DNA from: Proruminimicrobium sp963666965
GTDB taxonomy: Bacteria; Elusimicrobiota; Endomicrobiia; Endomicrobiales; Endomicrobiaceae
DNA: 64,000 nucleotides
Direction: 5' to 3'
Assembly: GCA_963666965.1 (NCBI GenBank)
Contig: OY762939.1
Location: forward strand, 992,001-1,056,000
The stretch's first letter is position 1; the number at the start of each line of letters is the position of its first letter. Shown piece after piece: positions 60,408 to 64,000 of this stretch. The notes under the pieces were generated by a model. That model was not told the origin of the DNA and searched no databases. It was given only the letters and a program-made list of their open reading frames with translations. Both the position numbers and the translations under genes were made by a program.

Positions 60408-61090
60408 TTTTTCATCCTTTTTATAATTTCTTTGTCTTTTTTGCAGACTCTGTAAGATTCTCTTATTTTTTGAAGGGACTTGTTGAATGTAAAAACGTCA
60501 AGGTTGCATTTTTTCAGGTAATTCAGCGTTATTTCCGGATATTTTACGTAAGCTGTTGATACTGTCCAGGCCACTGCCATTTTTACATAATATCCGTCAT
60601 TTTTAATTTTATCGCATCTTTCGAGAACGTTGTTTATATATTCATCGTTTAAAAAATAACATAACATCATTACCGTCATAAATCTCAATTCAAATTCCTT
60701 TTTTGAATCTGAATAACTCTGTATAAATTTCCATACGTTCTTTTGATGTTTTTCTGTTATTTTAAGGCCGCTGCAAAAAATATCGCATACAGCCCAGTTA
60801 TCTATTTTTGGAATGAATTTTTTTACAATGGCAATAACCGTATCGATGTCATTTTTTATAAAACCTATAAGCATACCCTGTATCATAATTTCTTCAAAAT
60901 ATTTTGGTTTCAATTGAAGATAAGGCTGCCATTTATTTTCTTTATATATTTCTTTTGCGATTGTTCTTAGAAGAGGTATTTTTACTCCGAGAATGTTTTT
61001 TGTCCCTGGGCATAGAGAGGCGCTGAATTGACGGTGTTTTTGATCTGAAATGCCGATTAGTTTTTTTATTATTTTATTTTGCATTTTCAA
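60401..61090 (-). CDS. DNA alkylation repair protein (AlkD-like)
   Basis: HEAT-like helical protein of 229 residues of the DNA-7-methylguanine glycosylase family. GVKIPLLRTIAKEIY, KYFEEIMIQGMLIGF and DNWAVCDIFCSGLK (about residues 95-108) with the conserved Trp and Asp, and GYYVKMAVAWTVSTAYVKYP, are family landmarks. It would remove alkylated bases, leaving abasic sites for Nfo, which is encoded just downstream with a 7-base overlap. It overlaps ogt by 17 bases. Confidence 0.88.
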   Translation of the reverse strand: MKMQNKIIKKLIGISDQKHRQFSASLCPGTKNILGVKIPLLRTIAKEIYKENKWQPYLQLKPKYFEEIMIQGMLIGFIKNDIDTVIAIVKKFIPKIDNWAVCDIFCSGLKITEKHQKNVWKFIQSYSDSKKEFELRFMTVMMLCYFLNDEYINNVLERCDKIKNDGYYVKMAVAWTVSTAYVKYPEITLNYLKKCNLDVFTFNKSLQKIRESYRVCKKDKEIIKRMKKC

Positions 61091-61547
61091 GTTCCAGCAA
61101 TAATTTCTTAATTTTAATTCCGCCGAGATATCCGCCTATGTCGCCGTTTGCTCTGATTACTCTGTGGCATGGTATGAATAAAGGCAAAGGGTTTCGTCCG
61201 TTTGCTGAGGCTGCAGACCTTGTATGCGCGGAATTTGAAATTTTTTTTGCCAAATCCGTATATGAAATGGTTTGACCGTAAGGGATTTTTGCAAGTTCGT
61301 CAAGAACTTTTTTTGTATAGACAGAAACTTCAGGATTCAGGTCCAGATTAAATTTTTTTAATTTACCTTTAAGATACATATTAATTTGCAATGCTGCGTC
61401 TTTAAGAATTTTTGTTTCACAAAAACTGTAATCTTTCAAATCGTCAGGTTTTTTAAAATATAAATTTGTAATTTTATTATCTTTTTCAGCTATAAATATT
61501 TTGCCTATAACTGTATCGTAAGAGAAGATGTTTTTTATTTTAAGCAT
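61074..61547 (-). CDS. ogt: Methylated-DNA-protein-cysteine methyltransferase
   Basis: Suicide repair protein of 157 residues removing O6-alkyl groups from guanine. The active-site motif is IPCHRVIRANGDIGGYLGG (Cys about residue 127), preceded by IPYGQTISYTDLAKKI and ASANGRNPLPLF. First gene of the repair operon ogt-alkD-nfo, with 17 bases overlap to the next. The promoter's -10 box is 11 bases from the ATG and there is no ribosome binding site. Confidence 0.93.
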   Translation of the reverse strand: MLKIKNIFSYDTVIGKIFIAEKDNKITNLYFKKPDDLKDYSFCETKILKDAALQINMYLKGKLKKFNLDLNPEVSVYTKKVLDELAKIPYGQTISYTDLAKKISNSAHTRSAASANGRNPLPLFIPCHRVIRANGDIGGYLGGIKIKKLLLELENAK

Positions 61548-61558
61548 ATGATTTTATT

Positions 61559-61587
61559 AGTCTATAAATTATGATAATTTTTGTAAA
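61559..61587 (-). promoter_or_regulatory. Promoter of the repair operon
   Basis: On the minus strand TTTACA (61587-61582), 17-base spacer, TAGACT (61564-61559). The gap to the ogt ATG is 11 bases, so the leader would be about 4-5 bases long. Confidence 0.5.
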
Positions 61588-61612
61588 GTTTCAAAATGAA
61601 TGCCGGTGAATG

Positions 61613-62107
61613 TCAGTTTATTTTAAAAAATCTGCATATGTAGGGCATTGTTTTGAAAAAAACAGGAGTAATAATTATATTTATCAGGCAGTAAAGCAAA
61701 AAATTTACGTTCAATTCTGCAGATTTATTTATAAAATCTCCGGGTATAAGGAGATACAGAAGAACGATTGACAAATGTGTAAATAAAAGACATATAAAAA
61801 CAATTATTATCTGTGTGACTGCCTGGTCTTTGTTTAAATTTTTGTTGAATTTGCCTGAAATGTATCCGGCAACAGTAAGTGTCAGAGCTCGTATTCCGAA
61901 GATGTCCGTGAATAAAATATCCCATGAAAGTCCGTAGAAAAAACCGGTAAGCTGTCCGCGCATAGGCCCTTTATTTAAAGCTGTATATACTACGTAAAGC
62001 AATATGAAATTAGGATATATGGCATTGAAAACTAAATATTTGGGAATTATAAACTGCACGGTAAAGATTATAACGTAAAAAAATATTGCTGCCACAAAAT
62101 TAGGCAT
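61613..62107 (-). CDS. mreD: Rod shape-determining protein MreD
   Basis: Membrane protein of 164 residues with five or six hydrophobic segments, part of the elongasome for side-wall peptidoglycan synthesis. Recognition relies on position directly after mreC (no base between mreC stop and mreD start), size, and GQLTGFFYGLSWDILFTDIF, a common MreD segment. The next genes in the usual cluster (pbp2, rodA) are not here: the repair operon follows after 65 bases. Confidence 0.88.
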   Translation of the reverse strand: MPNFVAAIFFYVIIFTVQFIIPKYLVFNAIYPNFILLYVVYTALNKGPMRGQLTGFFYGLSWDILFTDIFGIRALTLTVAGYISGKFNKNLNKDQAVTQIIIVFICLLFTHLSIVLLYLLIPGDFINKSAELNVNFLLYCLINIIITPVFFKTMPYICRFFKIN

Positions 62108-62950
62108 TTATTGTAATTCCTCTTTACGCATAATTACAGCGACTTCATAAATTCTTTGATCTTGCATATACGGCTGTACCAGAATTTCTGAATAATCATC
62201 GTAAGGCGTTTTTGTTATTTCCGTAATTTTACCCACCGGAATATCTTTTGTAAAAACAGAACTTAAAGGGCTTGTAACTATTTCATCATTTATGTTTAGC
62301 TGCACCGAATTTGGAACATGCGTCAATTTCAGATATTGTGAATCTGCTCCTTCGAGAAGACAGTCTGTTTGTGAATTTTTAATTTGCACCGGTACCGCAA
62401 AGAGAGAGTTTGTTATCAGTGCTATTTTTGAGGAAGATTCATATACGTCAATTGTTTTTCCAAGAATACATATTTCATTGTTGCTCATAACTGTAACAGC
62501 AGGCATGTCTTTTGTTATGCCGTCTTTGAGCCCCTTATTTATAATAATCCATTTATACCATTGAGACGGATCTCTTGCGATTATATTTGCAAAAAGCAAT
62601 TTTGTTTTTACCGGAACCGGCAGATTAAGAAGATTTTTTAATTGAATATTTTCATTGTATACCGACTGATAGTCTCTTAATTGTTCGGTTAACAGAACTA
62701 GTTCTTCTTTAAATTTTGTATTTTCATCATTGATTGTGAAAAATCCTGATATATTTGACAATATTCTGTTTGAACTTGAAAAAGAGTGGGAAGTTATATT
62801 TATTCCCGGTATAATAAAATGATAGATAAGGGTTCTGACAGAAGATACAGGCTGGGAAAGTCTGGCAAAAATAAATACAAATGACAAAATGACAAGGATA
62901 ACAAAAACCTTATTGGTGTCTTTATTAAACTTATCATTATATGTAGTCAT
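62108..62950 (-). CDS. mreC: Rod shape-determining protein MreC
   Basis: Bitopic inner-membrane protein of 280 residues with a large periplasmic domain linking MreB to the peptidoglycan synthases. The N-terminal helix (VFVILVILSFVFIFARL) is followed by a coiled-coil (ENTKFKEELVLLTEQLRDYQ) and the two-barrel MreC domain: NIIARDPSQWYKWIIINKG, GITKDMPAVT and LTHVPNSVQLNINDEIVTS. It begins 4 bases after mreB. Confidence 0.93.
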   Translation of the reverse strand: MTTYNDKFNKDTNKVFVILVILSFVFIFARLSQPVSSVRTLIYHFIIPGINITSHSFSSSNRILSNISGFFTINDENTKFKEELVLLTEQLRDYQSVYNENIQLKNLLNLPVPVKTKLLFANIIARDPSQWYKWIIINKGLKDGITKDMPAVTVMSNNEICILGKTIDVYESSSKIALITNSLFAVPVQIKNSQTDCLLEGADSQYLKLTHVPNSVQLNINDEIVTSPLSSVFTKDIPVGKITEITKTPYDDYSEILVQPYMQDQRIYEVAVIMRKEELQ

Positions 62951-62954
62951 GATT

Positions 62955-63986
62955 TTATATAAGATTTTCTTTGCTGGCTAACTTTATGTTATCAAGTTCT
63001 TCAAGATAAATCCCGGTTCCTCTTACAACACATGTAAGAGGGTCATCGGCTATATTTATGGGCAGTTCTGTTTCCTGCGCCAAAAGTTCGGGGAATCCTC
63101 TCAAAAGCGCTCCTCCGCCTGCTAAAACTATTCCTTTGTCAACAAGGTCAGCCGCAAGTTCTGCCGGAGTTTCTTCAAGAGTATCTTTTATTACTTCGAT
63201 TATTGTTTTGACAGGTTCAGACAGAGCCGATCTTACTTCTTCTGATGTTACAACTATCGTTTTTGGCAGTCCTGTTACCTGATCTCTTCCTTTTACTTCC
63301 ATGCTTAATTCTTCATCCATCGGAAAAACTGAGCCTATTTCCATTTTTACAGATTCAGCCGTATTTTCACCTATAAGAAGATTATATTTTCTTCTGAAAT
63401 ATTGAACAATCGCTTCATCCATTTCGTCGCCTGCAACATCTACGGCTTTTGAAACTACCATTCCGCCCAGAGATATAACCGCAACATCTGTTGTCCCGCC
63501 GCCGATATCAACTATCATGCTTCCTTCTGGTTCCTGTATAGGTATTCCTGCTCCGATGGCTGCCGCCATGGGTTCTTCTATAAGGTGAACTTCTCTTGCA
63601 CCTGCCTGCTCGGCAGATTCTTTTACGGCTCTTCTTTCAACTTCAGTAATTCCCGAAGGAATTCCTATTACAATTCTTGGGTGAAGAAGGCTTTTAGATT
63701 TATTTATTTTTTTAATAAAGTAGCGTATCATTTTTTCTGTAGCAGCGAAATCCGCTATTACTCCGTTTCTTAGAGGACGTACTGCAATTATATTTGCCGG
63801 AGTTTTACCGAGCATTCTTTTTGCCTCAGTTCCTATTGCGAGAACATTTTTTGTATCTTTGTCCATTGCTACTACAGACGGTTCTGTAAGTACCACGCCC
63901 TGCCCTTTTACATACACAAGAACGGCCGCTGTTCCAAGATCAATACCCATGTCATTCGAAAATAACTTAAATAGCCAGTTGAACAT
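62955..63986 (-). CDS. mreB: Rod shape-determining protein MreB
   Basis: Actin-like cytoskeletal ATPase of 343 residues directing lateral wall growth. DMGIDLGTAAVLVYVKGQG is the phosphate-1 loop, EEPMAAAIGAGIPI and MIVDIGGGTTDVAVISLGG the connecting and phosphate-2 region, and GIVLAGGGALLRGFPE the adenosine motif. AGAAGG lies upstream of the ATG. Its promoter would be beyond the right edge. mreB-mreC-mreD are contiguous and presumably one transcript. Confidence 0.97.
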   Translation of the reverse strand: MFNWLFKLFSNDMGIDLGTAAVLVYVKGQGVVLTEPSVVAMDKDTKNVLAIGTEAKRMLGKTPANIIAVRPLRNGVIADFAATEKMIRYFIKKINKSKSLLHPRIVIGIPSGITEVERRAVKESAEQAGAREVHLIEEPMAAAIGAGIPIQEPEGSMIVDIGGGTTDVAVISLGGMVVSKAVDVAGDEMDEAIVQYFRRKYNLLIGENTAESVKMEIGSVFPMDEELSMEVKGRDQVTGLPKTIVVTSEEVRSALSEPVKTIIEVIKDTLEETPAELAADLVDKGIVLAGGGALLRGFPELLAQETELPINIADDPLTCVVRGTGIYLEELDNIKLASKENLI

Positions 63987-64000
63987 TTTTTATACCTTCT

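Overview
The window is a gene-dense, AT-rich stretch of a diderm (Gram-negative-type) bacterial chromosome. It holds lipid A genes, BamA, several outer-membrane barrels, MreBCD and Wza/Wzc-type polysaccharide export. A LpxC-FabZ fusion, LpxI, a DapL-type lysine operon, PorV/FadL-like barrels, FlgD/T9SS-like C-terminal domains and many oxygen-sensitive-looking enzymes (radical SAM, Fe-S, a possible Re-citrate synthase) together suggest an anaerobe of the Elusimicrobiota, perhaps Endomicrobia. That placement is inference from gene content. No insertion sequence, phage, CRISPR array or rRNA was seen. No stretch longer than 300 bases lacks a gene; the largest gap is 18114-18380, where I see no clear signal.

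Layout. 1-7.5 kb: the end of rny, then xseA-xseB, a PfkB sugar kinase, der, plsY, gpsA, an HU protein, a B12-binding radical SAM protein, a MerR regulator and tRNA-Pro(GGG). 7.6-10.6 kb: a secreted protein with a C-terminal sorting-like domain, overlapping a barrel-TPR fusion. 10.7-18.1 kb: a bamA-lpxD-lpxC/fabZ-lpxA-lpxI-FadL-like transcription unit. 18.4-19.6 kb: a second FadL-like gene ending in a strong terminator. 19.7-21.7 kb: an aminotransferase/oxidoreductase pair resembling GnnB/GnnA. 21.8-25.3 kb: a PorV-like barrel with an M6 metalloprotease that again carries the sorting-like domain. 25.3-30.8 kb (minus): folK, and the lysine operon lysA-dapF-dapA-dapB-dapL. 30.9-36 kb: a Spy-like protein divergent from htpX, then rlmN, a patatin and a GlcD-like oxidase. 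36-40 kb: a citrate/isopropylmalate-synthase-family enzyme, a small secreted protein, queA and a SpoIID-like protein.

40-60 kb is a surface-polysaccharide locus. It has a small secreted protein plus an outer-membrane barrel; a minus-strand priming glycosyltransferase with a Wzb-like phosphatase and a secreted glycosidase-like protein; a tight nine-gene plus-strand operon (three glycosyltransferases, a Wzy-like protein, two pyruvyl transferases, a Wzx flippase, an acyltransferase and an FrhB-like Fe-S protein); an orphan HTH protein; and minus-strand wzc, wza and a second O-antigen-ligase-like gene. This cluster is visibly more AT-rich than the flanking housekeeping genes. 59.6-64 kb (minus) carries a base-repair trio (ogt, alkD-like, nfo) and mreB-mreC-mreD.

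Most attractive leads: the repeated pairing of a PorV-like barrel with a protein bearing a FlgD/T9SS-like C-terminal domain (two unlinked pairs in 18 kb); gnnAB-like genes beside the lpx operon, suggesting an amide-linked lipid A; several promoters whose -10 box lies 6-11 bases from an ATG without a ribosome binding site, suggesting leaderless or near-leaderless mRNAs; and an FrhB-like iron-sulfur protein inside the polysaccharide operon.
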